Position numbers and translations under genes: made by a program. From contig NZ_BAAADE010000001.1 in NCBI RefSeq assembly GCF_039522165.1, positions 620,001 to 684,000 on the forward strand: a stretch of DNA of 64,000 nucleotides. Direction: 5' to 3'. This stretch comes from Paenochrobactrum glaciei. Its GTDB lineage: Bacteria; Pseudomonadota; Alphaproteobacteria; Rhizobiales; Rhizobiaceae. Position 1 is the stretch's first letter, and every line of letters starts with the position of its first letter. The notes beneath the pieces are model-generated. The model ran no database searches and was not told the DNA's origin. It was given only the letters and a program-made list of their open reading frames with translations. Of this stretch, positions 8,543 to 16,773 are shown one piece after another.

Positions 8543-9490
8543 ATGACGCAACATCAGCTTTATCCGGAAATCCAGCCCTTTAGTCAGGAAATGTTGCAGG
8601 TCTCGGGCTTACACCGCATCTATCTGGAACAATGCGGCAATCCGGATGGCAAGCCGGTGATTTTATTGCATGGCGGTCCGGGCGGTGGTTCCACGCCCAA
8701 TATGCGCCGTTTTCATGATCCGGAAAAATACCGCATCATTCTGTTTGACCAGCGCGGTTGCGGGCGCTCCACACCTCATGCAGAGCTGCGCGAAAACACC
8801 ACATGGGATCTGGTCGAGGATATGGAAAAAATCCGCGAGCATCTCAATGTTGAAAAATGGCAGGTCTTTGGCGGCTCCTGGGGTTCCACCCTGTCGCTGG
8901 CTTATGCGCAAACCCATCCTGACCGCGTCAGCGAACTGGTATTGCGCGGCATTTTCATGGCCAGAAAATTTGAAATCGACTGGCTCTATTCCAATGGTGC
9001 CAGCATTGTTTTCCCTGATCACTTTGAAGACTATCAGGAACATATCCCTGAAAATGAGCGCCACGACATGGTGGGCGCCTATTATAAGCGCCTGACCGAC
9101 CGTAATCCGAAAGTGCAAATTGAAGCGGCACGCCGCTGGGCTCGCTGGGAAGCCTCGGTTATTTCACTTCTTCCCGACCCGTCACGGGTGGAAGAATTTG
9201 GCGAAGACAGCTACGCCATCGCTTTTGCCCGTATTGAGTGCCATTATTTCCAGAATAAGGCCTTCTTCAAAACGGATGATCATTTATTGCGCCATATTGA
9301 CCTGATCCGCCATATTCCGGGTGCCATCATCCATGGCCGCTATGATATGTGCACGCCCTTTATCAATGCATGGCAATTGAAAAAAATGTGGCCGGAAGCC
9401 GAACTCCATATTGTTGAAGACAGCGGCCATGCCTCCACTGAAAAAGGCATTATCCATCAGCTGATTGCGGCCACCCGCAAATTTGCCTGA
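8543..9490 (+). CDS. pip: Proline iminopeptidase (peptidase S33)
   Basis: Alpha/beta-hydrolase that removes N-terminal proline from peptides in the cytosol. The oxyanion motif HGGPGGG is at 43-49, the nucleophile is Ser112 in GGSWGS, the acid is the aspartate of GRYDMCTP and the base is His296 in DSGHAS. The LFDQRGCGRS block typical of the family is present. At 315 residues it has normal length. AAGAAGG lies 8 nt before the ATG. It seems to stand alone, followed by a hairpin. Confidence 0.95.
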   Translation: MTQHQLYPEIQPFSQEMLQVSGLHRIYLEQCGNPDGKPVILLHGGPGGGSTPNMRRFHDPEKYRIILFDQRGCGRSTPHAELRENTTWDLVEDMEKIREHLNVEKWQVFGGSWGSTLSLAYAQTHPDRVSELVLRGIFMARKFEIDWLYSNGASIVFPDHFEDYQEHIPENERHDMVGAYYKRLTDRNPKVQIEAARRWARWEASVISLLPDPSRVEEFGEDSYAIAFARIECHYFQNKAFFKTDDHLLRHIDLIRHIPGAIIHGRYDMCTPFINAWQLKKMWPEAELHIVEDSGHASTEKGIIHQLIAATRKFA

Positions 9491-9535
9491 AGCCAAGTAT
9501 AAATCCAATACAGAATAAATAATTGAACATGATAC

Positions 9536-9569
9536 GGGCGCAGTGAATGTGAAAACATTGACTGCGCCC
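9536..9569 (+). terminator. Hairpin after pip, probable terminator
   Basis: A 14-bp stem with one mismatch (9536-9549 with 9556-9569) around a TGAAAA loop, 46 nt past the pip stop. The following T-run is poor, so its strength as a terminator is uncertain. Confidence 0.55.
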
Positions 9570-9746
9570 GCTCATATTTGCACAATCATTATTAAACAAA
9601 AGCCATGAGCCCCATGCACAGGTGCTATGCTCATTATGGTTTAACTTTGCCTTTTTATATTTTTCGTTCTAAAGCAGTTCGCTACAAACAATCTGACGTG
9701 ATTAAAAACAGTTCAATTTCAAGGGCAAATGCTTTAGAGAACAAGA

Positions 9747-10091
9747 ATGAGCTCAAAAATCATTTATAAAATTGTCCCACAGCAAATGTGGCAGGAAGCG
9801 CAAAAAACCGGCATTTTCACCGGCGCTCCGATTGATATTGAAGATGGTTATATTCACTTTTCAACGGCAGATCAGGTGAAGGCGACAGCCTCCAAGCATT
9901 TTGCCGGACAAAATGATTTACTGCTTGTGGCCGTTGATGCGGCCTTGCTTGGGCATGAGCTCAAATATGAAGTTTCGCGCGGCGGCGCATTATTCCCGCA
10001 CCTTTATGCAAATCTTGATTTGCAACTTGTTCAGTCTGTCGTTGCTTTGCCTTTGGGCGAAGACGGTGTTCATCTTTTTCCGGAGCTGTAA
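9747..10091 (+). CDS. DUF952 family protein
   Basis: A 114-residue cytosolic protein of the DUF952 family, recognised by the IYKIVP start, the GYIHFSTADQV block and the GALFPHLYANL segment. The family fold resembles ADP-ribosyltransferase-like enzymes, but no activity is established and none can be inferred here. Its stop lies 2 nt before the pyrD start, so the two are almost certainly co-transcribed, an arrangement common in Hyphomicrobiales. No signal peptide or membrane segment is visible. Confidence 0.88.
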   Translation: MSSKIIYKIVPQQMWQEAQKTGIFTGAPIDIEDGYIHFSTADQVKATASKHFAGQNDLLLVAVDAALLGHELKYEVSRGGALFPHLYANLDLQLVQSVVALPLGEDGVHLFPEL

Positions 10092-10093
10092 TC

Positions 10094-11185
10094 ATGCCTC
10101 GTTTATTCGAAAGTTTTGGCCGCCGCGCCCTGTTTGCGCTTGATGCCGAACAAGCGCATGCTTTGTCCATCACAGGTTTGAAAACCGGCCTTGTCAGCGG
10201 CAGCTTTCCCGAAGATCCGGCATTGCGCCAGAAAATCGCCGGTGTTTGTTTTCCAAACCCGCTCGGTATGGCCGCAGGTTATGATAAAAATGCTGAAGTG
10301 CCGGATAATCTCTTAAAGCTCGGCTTCGGCTTTACAGAAGTTGGCACTCTTACCCCGCGGCCCCAAAGCGGCAATCCGAAACCACGCATTTTCCGCCTTG
10401 TCGAAGATGAAGGCGTCATCAACCGTCTGGGCTTCAACAATGAAGGCCATGATGCAGCCTATAAACGCTTGGCTGAGCGCGGCAGCACCGGCATTATCGG
10501 TGTTAATATCGGTGCTAACAAAGATGCCGAAGACCGCATTGCTGATTATGTGGCAGGCATTAAACGCTTTCATGCGGTTGCGCGTTATTTCACCGTCAAT
10601 ATTTCATCGCCGAACACACCCGGTTTACGGAATTTACAAAGCCGCGAAAGCTTGCGCGAATTGTTGCAGCGCGTGCTGGAAGCCCGCGACGATGAATGCC
10701 AGAAATGCACGCTGAAACGTCCGGTTTTCCTTAAAATCGCGCCTGATTTAAGTGAAACAGAGCTGGATGATATTGCGCAGGAAGCCTTGGATCAAAAACT
10801 CGACGGTTTGATTATCTCAAATACAACCCTGTCACGCACTGGTTTGAAATCAAAAGAAAACACCGCTGAAACCGGCGGTCTCTCCGGTGCGCCGGTTTTT
10901 GAACGCTCCACTATTGTGCTGGCTAAAATGCGCCAGCGTGTCGGCAAAGAAATGCCGCTCATTGGTGTCGGCGGCGTGGACAACACCACCAAAACTTTGA
11001 CCAAAATTAAAGCCGGTGCCGATCTGGTGCAGCTTTACACGGGCATGGTTTACAAAGGGCCTGGTCTGCCGGCTGAGATTATTAAAGGCTTGAGCCAAGT
11101 GGTAGAAGCCGAAGGCGTTGCCAATATTTCCGCCTTCCGCGACCGTGAAACCGATGAATGGGCAGCGAAAGAAATCCCTGCCTGA
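10094..11185 (+). CDS. pyrD: Dihydroorotate dehydrogenase (quinone), class 2
   Basis: Fourth step of pyrimidine synthesis: oxidises dihydroorotate to orotate with FMN and passes electrons to membrane quinone. The N-terminal amphipathic segment (about 1-40) marks the membrane-associated class 2 enzyme. The catalytic serine lies in NISSPNTPGL, and FMN-binding glycine motifs (GVGGV, YTGMVYKGP) close the barrel. The 363 residues match the family. It is translated directly after the DUF952 gene, 2 nt away, and ends 5 nt before the convergent MATE transporter gene. Confidence 0.97.
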   Translation: MPRLFESFGRRALFALDAEQAHALSITGLKTGLVSGSFPEDPALRQKIAGVCFPNPLGMAAGYDKNAEVPDNLLKLGFGFTEVGTLTPRPQSGNPKPRIFRLVEDEGVINRLGFNNEGHDAAYKRLAERGSTGIIGVNIGANKDAEDRIADYVAGIKRFHAVARYFTVNISSPNTPGLRNLQSRESLRELLQRVLEARDDECQKCTLKRPVFLKIAPDLSETELDDIAQEALDQKLDGLIISNTTLSRTGLKSKENTAETGGLSGAPVFERSTIVLAKMRQRVGKEMPLIGVGGVDNTTKTLTKIKAGADLVQLYTGMVYKGPGLPAEIIKGLSQVVEAEGVANISAFRDRETDEWAAKEIPA

Positions 11186-11190
11186 TGACG

Positions 11191-12543
11191 TTAGCCTCGG
11201 CCGAATTGCGAGCGGTAACGCACCGGCAATAAAGCCAGCAGAGTTAAGCCTCTGATCGACAAAAACAAATTCAATGCCAGCCAAAGCCCGTGATTTCCCA
11301 TCGCGGGCTTTGCTACATAAAGCACCGCAAAAAAGAAAATCAGCGAGAAAAACATCATATTGCGCATATCACGCGACCATGTCGCGCCGATATAAACCCC
11401 GTCCATATGGAAGGCCAGCACCCCTGTCAGGCCGGTTAACACCGCCCATGGCAGATATTGCACAGCCATCAGATAGACATCTTCGGACTTCGACAACAGA
11501 TGAATGATCTTGTCGCCGAAAAGCAATAAAAGTGACGAGACAATTACTGTCATCACCATGCCCCAGAGGAATGTCAGCTTGGCACCACGCTTAAAAGCAG
11601 GCGAATAATGCGCCCCCACAGCACGCCCCGTAATTTGTTCGGCGGCCATTGCCATACCATCCAAAAAGAAGCCGATAACCAGAAAGAAATTCAGCAAAAC
11701 CGAGTTGGCGGCCAATGTCTGTGTGCCCATTTCTGTGCTGGCTCGGGTGAAAAAAGCAAAGGCGGTGAGCAATAAAAATGAGCGCAAAAGAATGTCGCGA
11801 TTAATCGACACCATATGCAACAAGGCCTGACTATCGAATATCCGCTTTAAATTCGGCTGCGCCGCCCGCCGGAAACGCCAATAGATAAAACTGACACCCA
11901 CAATTGCCGTGACCATTTCACCGATTAATGTGCCCCAAGCCACACCGGCAATGCCCCATTGCAGCACCAGACCGAAATAAACAGACAGGCTGATATTAAT
12001 CCCGTTGAGCAAAACTTGTAAGCCAAGCCCCAACATCCCCTCGCCGCGTCCAAGCAGCAAACCTAAAACTGAATAATTCAACAAAGCAAAGGGTGCCGAT
12101 AAAATTCGGATCGACACATAGGTCGTCATTGCGGCGATGGTCGCGGGGCTGGCTTGCATAAAATCAATGGTCACTGCTAAAACAAGCGGCAGGCATAAGA
12201 TCATCAGCGAACCTGCCACAATAGCAATCAGCACCGCACGCCAGAAAATTGCCTGCTCTTCCAGCTGATCCTCACGCCCCATCGCCTGCGCCACCAGCCC
12301 TGTCGTGCCGGTGCGCAAAAAGCTGAAAATTGTCAGTAGAAAATCAAAAACCAATGCACCGATCGCCAAACCGCCAATCAGCTCCGCATCACCGAATTGC
12401 CCGACAACCCCCATATCGACAAGGCCAAGCAAAGGCGTTGTAATCGCTGCCAAAGTCATTGGCACGGCAATCATCACAATCATACGATGAGTGACCTGAA
12501 ACGGACGAATAGCGGGCATGCCCGCATTAAGTGACTGGTTCAT
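11191..12543 (-). CDS. MATE family efflux transporter (DinF/NorM-like)
   Basis: Multidrug and toxin extrusion transporter with about 12 membrane helices in two six-helix bundles, moving cationic compounds out with a proton or sodium gradient. Early LGLVDMGVVGQ and GLAIGALVFDFLL stretches, and the helix 7-8 region with AANSVLLNFF, fit the DinF-like branch. A GTG ten codons upstream has its purine tract touching the start codon; the ATG at 12543 with GGGGAG about 11 nt upstream is preferred. Substrate unknown. It stands alone, convergent with pyrD. Confidence 0.88.
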   Translation of the reverse strand: MNQSLNAGMPAIRPFQVTHRMIVMIAVPMTLAAITTPLLGLVDMGVVGQFGDAELIGGLAIGALVFDFLLTIFSFLRTGTTGLVAQAMGREDQLEEQAIFWRAVLIAIVAGSLMILCLPLVLAVTIDFMQASPATIAAMTTYVSIRILSAPFALLNYSVLGLLLGRGEGMLGLGLQVLLNGINISLSVYFGLVLQWGIAGVAWGTLIGEMVTAIVGVSFIYWRFRRAAQPNLKRIFDSQALLHMVSINRDILLRSFLLLTAFAFFTRASTEMGTQTLAANSVLLNFFLVIGFFLDGMAMAAEQITGRAVGAHYSPAFKRGAKLTFLWGMVMTVIVSSLLLLFGDKIIHLLSKSEDVYLMAVQYLPWAVLTGLTGVLAFHMDGVYIGATWSRDMRNMMFFSLIFFFAVLYVAKPAMGNHGLWLALNLFLSIRGLTLLALLPVRYRSQFGRG

Positions 12544-12641
12544 CAACAATAAAGCTCCCCGTTGGCCAGTCACCCCTCTTGTGACTTGCGCAACAATCCG
12601 CTCCTATCGTGATTTTTAACCGCGTGCAATTGCCCTGAACG

Positions 12642-13133
12642 TCACGCCTGTTGCGCAACACCCAACATCATCGCCCAATAAATATAATGGGGCTTATTTT
12701 CCGGGGTTGCCCATGCCAGACCATAGTGGTCAAACACCGGATCAAGCATGTTTTTGCGGTGTCCGGCAGAATTCATCCATGCTTTAAACACAGCATCCGT
12801 ATCCGATTGGCCGGAGGCAACATTTTCCGCCGCAGGCCCGCGAATACCCGCTTGCTGCAACCGCGCAACAAAACCATTGCCCCAGCCGATACTGTGGCCG
12901 ATTTTGCCGTGGCTTGCCATTCTCTTGGCCTGATAAAGAGCCGCTTGCTCCAGCTTTGGATCGGTTGCCATCATCGACAAACCATTTTGACGGCGGATCG
13001 CATTGAAAAGCTCGGTCGGGTCACTGGCTGCCTGTGCGGATACGGCCTTAAACACATCAGGCGCAGATAAAATCACGGCACCTCCGGCTAAAATCTGTAA
13101 AGCAGCACGGCGCGTCACAAGCCCAGTTTTCAT
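12642..13133 (-). CDS. Exported CAP-domain (SCP/PR1) protein
   Basis: A 163-residue exported protein with a twin-arginine type signal (TRRAALQIL followed by a hydrophobic stretch ending near SAQA) and a CAP/SCP domain (DUF4189-unlike, PF00188 type). Family marks are the HSIGWG segment, AAENVASG and the AGHRKNML box with the conserved histidine. Bacterial CAP proteins are periplasmic or secreted; most have no proven activity. An upstream GTG is ignored in favour of the ATG at 13133 with an ACAGAG site. Confidence 0.85.
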   Translation of the reverse strand: MKTGLVTRRAALQILAGGAVILSAPDVFKAVSAQAASDPTELFNAIRRQNGLSMMATDPKLEQAALYQAKRMASHGKIGHSIGWGNGFVARLQQAGIRGPAAENVASGQSDTDAVFKAWMNSAGHRKNMLDPVFDHYGLAWATPENKPHYIYWAMMLGVAQQA

Positions 13134-13213
13134 AGCAATCACTCTGTCGTCAAATTTTCAAATCTGCTGTTTTCTATGCAAACAATCTGCACTTATTGTG
13201 GCAGATTGCAGCT

Positions 13214-13480
13214 TCAGCGACGATAATTGAGCAAACGCAAAATGATAAAGACCGGAATAACCACGGCAGCGCCGAGCAGGAAATAATCGGCAAAATTGCC
13301 CAAAGCGGCAAAGCCCATATTCCACAAACGCACGAAGAAATCACGCACCGCCCATAAAAGATCATAGGGCGACCAATGGAATGCGTTCATCACAAAGCCG
13401 ACAACAAGTGACACGATCACCAGTTTCACCAGCACACGGGCGGGTGTATCACCGAGAAAACGATTAACTTTATCGGACAT
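13214..13480 (-). CDS. DUF6460 family small membrane protein
   Basis: An 88-residue protein with two hydrophobic helices (about 17-36 and 62-82) separated by the aromatic segment YDLLWAVRDFFVRLW, typical of the DUF6460 family found in Hyphomicrobiales and often misannotated as integrase. The N-terminal MSDKVNRFLGDTPARV block is characteristic. It probably sits in the inner membrane; no function is known. The gene stands alone on the minus strand. Confidence 0.85.
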   Translation of the reverse strand: MSDKVNRFLGDTPARVLVKLVIVSLVVGFVMNAFHWSPYDLLWAVRDFFVRLWNMGFAALGNFADYFLLGAAVVIPVFIILRLLNYRR

Positions 13481-13717
13481 GGTTTGATGCTCCTGCGGCT
13501 ACGTTCTTGGTTCTCAAGTAAACGCTCTTCGCCCCAGTTGCAAGTTATCCGCCCTGCACAAGCTGTTATCAGCGTTATTTAAATCATTTTGCCGCTACCG
13601 GCAGATTTATAGAAAATCTCTGCCGCAAAACGCTTAAAATTACAAAACCCATGCCTGTCCGATTTTTATCCACTCTTTATCATCTGAGAGCAGCCAGCAA
13701 TGATAAAGGGGATAGCC

Positions 13718-13813
13718 ATGCCGAGCGATATTCTGCTGACCACAGATATATTGGTGATCATCACCATCTGCCTTTGTGTGGTTTATCTCACCTGCCGTCA
13801 TTTCTTCCTGTAA
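13718..13813 (+). CDS. Candidate 31-residue single-span membrane protein
   Basis: A 31-codon frame, too short for usual gene callers, starts with ATG 6 nt after AAAGGGG and encodes one hydrophobic helix (DILVIITICLCVVYL, residues 10-24) followed by TCRHFFL. The strong ribosome site, the single clean membrane segment and the lack of any other convincing gene between 13.5 and 13.9 kb support it. Similar tiny membrane proteins often modulate transporters or kinases, but no partner is suggested here. A 71-codon frame over the same bases looks like a shadow. Confidence 0.5.
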   Translation: MPSDILLTTDILVIITICLCVVYLTCRHFFL

Positions 13814-13903
13814 AGGCCGCCAAGACTATGAGCAGTCAGTACTTCAAGCATAATTTACAGCCATAAAGGTTGAAAAAAATCTGATAGCACCTATACCAGA
13901 TTT

Positions 13904-14269
13904 ATGAGAAAAATCGGTTTACCTCTGATCTTTTTAATGGGCACCTCCGCTTCTGCGGCCTATGCCGCAACCGACAGCGAAGTTGTGGCCGAAATGGCCA
14001 GCCAATGCTGGAAACTGCCTGAAGGGATTGATTATCAGACGGCTGTAGCCGTTTTTGAGGTCAAATATGACCGAGACGGCAAGCTCACCGATATTGCGAC
14101 TGTAGAATATCGCCCTGTACGCAAGGCAGGCCAGCTTTTTGCCATCAGCGCCATGGAAGCCATTCAGGAATGCGCCAATGAAACGCGTGTGCGCTCCCGA
14201 ACGGTGCGCGTGGTGATGAACTATAGCGCGGCCAAATCCAATGACCCGCTCAATATGAAACGCCGCTGA
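13904..14269 (+). CDS. Exported protein with TolA/TonB C-terminal-like domain
   Basis: A 121-residue periplasmic protein with a Sec signal peptide cleaved near AYA-ATD (residue 21). The mature part resembles the C-terminal domain of TolA: a CWKLP segment, a beta strand FEVKYDRDGKL, and a helix AISAMEAIQEC, with Cys35 and Cys90 placed to form the TolA-type disulfide. It lacks the membrane anchor and long helix of TolA, so it is a free-standing version. Role unknown; a link to the Tol-Pal or TonB systems is only an inference. Confidence 0.7.
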   Translation: MRKIGLPLIFLMGTSASAAYAATDSEVVAEMASQCWKLPEGIDYQTAVAVFEVKYDRDGKLTDIATVEYRPVRKAGQLFAISAMEAIQECANETRVRSRTVRVVMNYSAAKSNDPLNMKRR

Positions 14270-14282
14270 TAGTCAAAACAAA

Positions 14283-14314
14283 AAAGCCGGAGCACTTCAC
14301 ACCGCTCCGGCTTT
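14283..14314. terminator. Bidirectional terminator between the TolA-like gene and dcd
   Basis: An 11-bp stem AAAGCCGGAGC with GCTCCGGCTTT around a 10-nt loop, with T on one side and A on the other, placed between two convergent genes. Confidence 0.85.
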
Positions 14315-14327
14315 ATTTTGCGTCCGT

Positions 14328-15419
14328 TTAACGGAAATGTTTCGACAGTTTCAAACGTTGCGCCTGATAATGCGAGCCACGCTCCGAGCCATAAAGCGCG
14401 CTTGGACGATGCAACATTTTTTCATAAATCAAACGGCCGATGATCTGGCCATGTTCCAAAATGAACGGCACTTCATGGCTGCGCACTTCCAAAACCGCAC
14501 GGCTTCCGGTGCCACCAGCAGCTGTATGGCCAAAGCCCGGATCAAAGAAGCCGGCATAATGGACGCGGAATTCACCAACAAGCGGATCAAACGGGGTCAT
14601 TTCAGCGGCATAATCCGGCGGCACATGCACAGCTTCGCGTGAAACCAGAATGTAGAACTCATCCGGATCAAGCACCAGCTCACGCGCGCCGCGATCATAG
14701 ATCGGCTCCCAATAATCATAAAGATCATGGGCATTGCGCTGATCGACATCGACAACCGATGTGTGATGCTTGCCGCGATAACCGATCAAGCCATTTTCAT
14801 CGCCGGACAGATCAATCGAAAGGGCAATACCGCCACCGGAAATATTAGGCGTTTCGGAAGCAACCAGTGTTTCGCGCTGATGCAACACAGCCAGTTCAGC
14901 TTCATCCAATTGCGAACGTCCCTGACGGAAACGGATTTGCGACAATCTGGAACCGGTACGCGCCACAATCGGGAAAGTGCGCGGGCTGACTTCGAGATAA
15001 AGCGGGCCTTGATAACCGGCTGGCACTTTATCAAATTCCTGCGCACCATCGACAATCACACGGGTGAAAATATCAAGACGGCCGGTCGAGCTTTTCGGAT
15101 TGGCAGCGGCTGACAATTCTTGCGGCAGATGCACGCTTTCCAGCAGCGGCACAATATAAACGCAGCCGGTTTCCAAAACGGCACCGGATGTCAGGTCAAT
15201 CTCATGCAGCTTCAGGCGCTCCAGCTTGTCGATAACCGGCGTATCGCGACCCGGCATGAAGGAAGCGCGCACACGATAAGCTTTGGTGCCAAGACGCAGA
15301 TCAAGGCTGGCTGGCTGAATTTGATCATCATCCAACGGGCGGGCAGATTTTAACGCACCCGCCTCAAAGAGCGCCGCGATATCTGCATCCGCCAATATTC
15401 CGAGCTGCTCATTTGCCAT
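14328..15419 (-). CDS. dcd: dCTP deaminase, double-length form
   Basis: Deaminates dCTP to dUTP to supply thymidylate synthesis. At 363 residues it is nearly twice the E. coli enzyme (193) and contains two related halves. The first half (about 30-170) keeps QPASLDLRLG, the SSTGR motif (Ser and Arg of the active site) and the catalytic glutamate in YLEVSP. The second half (about 200-345) repeats the pattern with a glutamate in LEVRSH but has lost the SSxxR motif, so it is probably structural. ATG at 15419 is chosen over a GTG six codons upstream. This form is known from Brucella and relatives. Confidence 0.9.
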   Translation of the reverse strand: MANEQLGILADADIAALFEAGALKSARPLDDDQIQPASLDLRLGTKAYRVRASFMPGRDTPVIDKLERLKLHEIDLTSGAVLETGCVYIVPLLESVHLPQELSAAANPKSSTGRLDIFTRVIVDGAQEFDKVPAGYQGPLYLEVSPRTFPIVARTGSRLSQIRFRQGRSQLDEAELAVLHQRETLVASETPNISGGGIALSIDLSGDENGLIGYRGKHHTSVVDVDQRNAHDLYDYWEPIYDRGARELVLDPDEFYILVSREAVHVPPDYAAEMTPFDPLVGEFRVHYAGFFDPGFGHTAAGGTGSRAVLEVRSHEVPFILEHGQIIGRLIYEKMLHRPSALYGSERGSHYQAQRLKLSKHFR

Positions 15420-15583
15420 TACCAAAATCCCTGACACCTAGACGAAGAACAATAAATAGTCCCAACTCGATACGACATCTCAAGCATTAGAACAACAGGT
15501 CTGCGCCCCTTCAGTTGCTCATATGGTAAATTACGCTTTCTTTTCCTCAGAAAAGGGGATAATAGAAATCCTGACCTTGCTTG

Positions 15584-15613
15584 TTGACTCAATTCGTCAT
15601 GCGGGTCTAAATA
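15584..15613 (+). promoter_or_regulatory. Putative sigma-70 promoter of metA
   Basis: TTGACT (15584-15589), an 18-nt spacer and TAAATA (15608-15613). Transcription would begin near 15620, exactly at the first bases of the SAM-II aptamer. Confidence 0.55.
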
Positions 15614-15619
15614 TATTTC

Positions 15620-15680
15620 TACCGTGGTGATTTGGCCGGCCGGCTTGCAGCCACGTAAAATAAATCGCTAAATAGGGCCG
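15620..15680 (+). promoter_or_regulatory. SAM-II riboswitch
   Basis: The sequence holds the SAM-II signature: CGTGGTGATTTG, the GGCCGGCCGGCTTGCAGCCACG segment that forms the first stem, an A-rich stretch, and AAATCGCTAAA, which pairs back to GTGATTT to make the pseudoknot. SAM-II elements bind S-adenosylmethionine and repress methionine genes in alphaproteobacteria. It ends about 70 nt before metA. A T-run at 15712-15718 could belong to an expression platform, but I cannot see a clear terminator stem. Confidence 0.92.
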
Positions 15681-15750
15681 CGGTTGACCTCCTTCCGGGT
15701 ACTTGTTGCGATTTTTTTACTTGCACCGGCACCAGAGAAGAGAGTTGAAT

Positions 15751-16689
15751 ATGCCGATTAAAATTCCTGACACACTTCCAGCTTTTGCGACCCTTGTCAG
15801 TGAAGGCGTGCGCGTGATGAGCGAGACCCAAGCGACTCGCCAAGACATTCGCCCTTTGCAGATCGGCCTGCTCAACCTCATGCCAAACAAAATCCGTACC
15901 GAAGTGCAAATTGCCCGCCTTATCGGCGCCACCCCTTTGCAAGTGGAGCTGACCCTTGTGCGCATCGGCGGACACCGTGCCAAAAACACCTCTGAAGAAC
16001 ATCTTTTATCCTTCTACAACACATGGGACGAGATCAAGCACCGCAAGTTTGACGGTTTCATTATCACCGGTGCACCGGTGGAAACACTTGATTATCAGGA
16101 TGTGACCTATTGGGACGAAATGGAGCAGATTTTTGAATGGACAAAAACCAATGTCCACTCAACCTTCAATATTTGCTGGGGCGCGATGGCTGCTGTCTGG
16201 CACTTCCACCGTGTGCCAAAATATGAGTTGGCGAAGAAAGCCTTCGGCGTTTACCGTCATCGCAATCTGCAACCGGCTTCCGTTTATCTCAACGGTTTTT
16301 CCGATGATTTCCAAATCCCTGTCTCGCGCTGGACAGAAATTCGCGGGGAAGATGTTCGCCAAGTGCCGGAGCTGGAAATCCTGATGGAATCCGATGAAAC
16401 CGGCGTTTGTTTGCTGCGTGAAGAAGAGGGCAACCGCCTCTATATTTTCAACCATGTTGAATATGATTCAACATCGCTGGCCGAGGAATATTTCCGCGAT
16501 ATCGAAGCTGGCAACCAGATCGACCTGCCGCAAAATTACTTCCCGCAGAATGACCCGAAGCTGACGCCGCAAAACCGCTGGCGCAGCCATGCCCATCTCT
16601 TATTCGGCAACTGGATCAACGAAATTTACCAGACCACCACTTATGATCTGGAGATGATCGGCCAGCAAAAGGCCGACGAACCCGCATAA
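15751..16689 (+). CDS. metA: Homoserine O-acyltransferase MetA, predicted acetyl-CoA dependent
   Basis: Acylates homoserine in the first committed step of methionine synthesis. The 312 residues align with E. coli MetA without early gaps: catalytic Cys142 in NICWGAMA, His235 and Glu237 in FNHVEYD. At position 111, where the E. coli succinyltransferase has glycine, this protein has glutamate (GAPVETL), the residue that in Bacillus MetA confers acetyl-CoA use. It is therefore probably a homoserine O-acetyltransferase despite the usual 'succinyl' label. ATG at 15751, preceded by AGAAGAGAG, is chosen over a GTG-like upstream extension. A SAM-II riboswitch precedes it and metZ follows. Confidence 0.95.
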   Translation: MPIKIPDTLPAFATLVSEGVRVMSETQATRQDIRPLQIGLLNLMPNKIRTEVQIARLIGATPLQVELTLVRIGGHRAKNTSEEHLLSFYNTWDEIKHRKFDGFIITGAPVETLDYQDVTYWDEMEQIFEWTKTNVHSTFNICWGAMAAVWHFHRVPKYELAKKAFGVYRHRNLQPASVYLNGFSDDFQIPVSRWTEIRGEDVRQVPELEILMESDETGVCLLREEEGNRLYIFNHVEYDSTSLAEEYFRDIEAGNQIDLPQNYFPQNDPKLTPQNRWRSHAHLLFGNWINEIYQTTTYDLEMIGQQKADEPA

Positions 16690-16716
16690 AGTAATCCGCA
16701 TTTTTATACGCATGTC

Positions 16717-16752
16717 AGGCTCGCCCTCTCCCATCATAATCAAGACGAGCCT
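16717..16752 (+). other. Inverted repeat between metA and metZ
   Basis: AGGCTCG (16717-16723) pairs with CGAGCCT (16746-16752) across 22 nt. It could be a weak terminator or processing site in the metA-metZ gap, but there is no good T-run. Confidence 0.3.
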
Positions 16753-16773
16753 CTTCATTATATAGGTTGAAAA

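Noticed and set aside
13214..13480. Integrase, a frequent label for this family
   Set aside because: The protein is 88 residues with two membrane helices and no recombinase motif; it belongs to DUF6460.
13651..13866. 71-codon plus-strand frame overlapping the 31-residue candidate
   Set aside because: Its composition is histidine-rich and irregular, it has no matching ribosome site, and the shorter frame with AAAGGGG explains the signal better.
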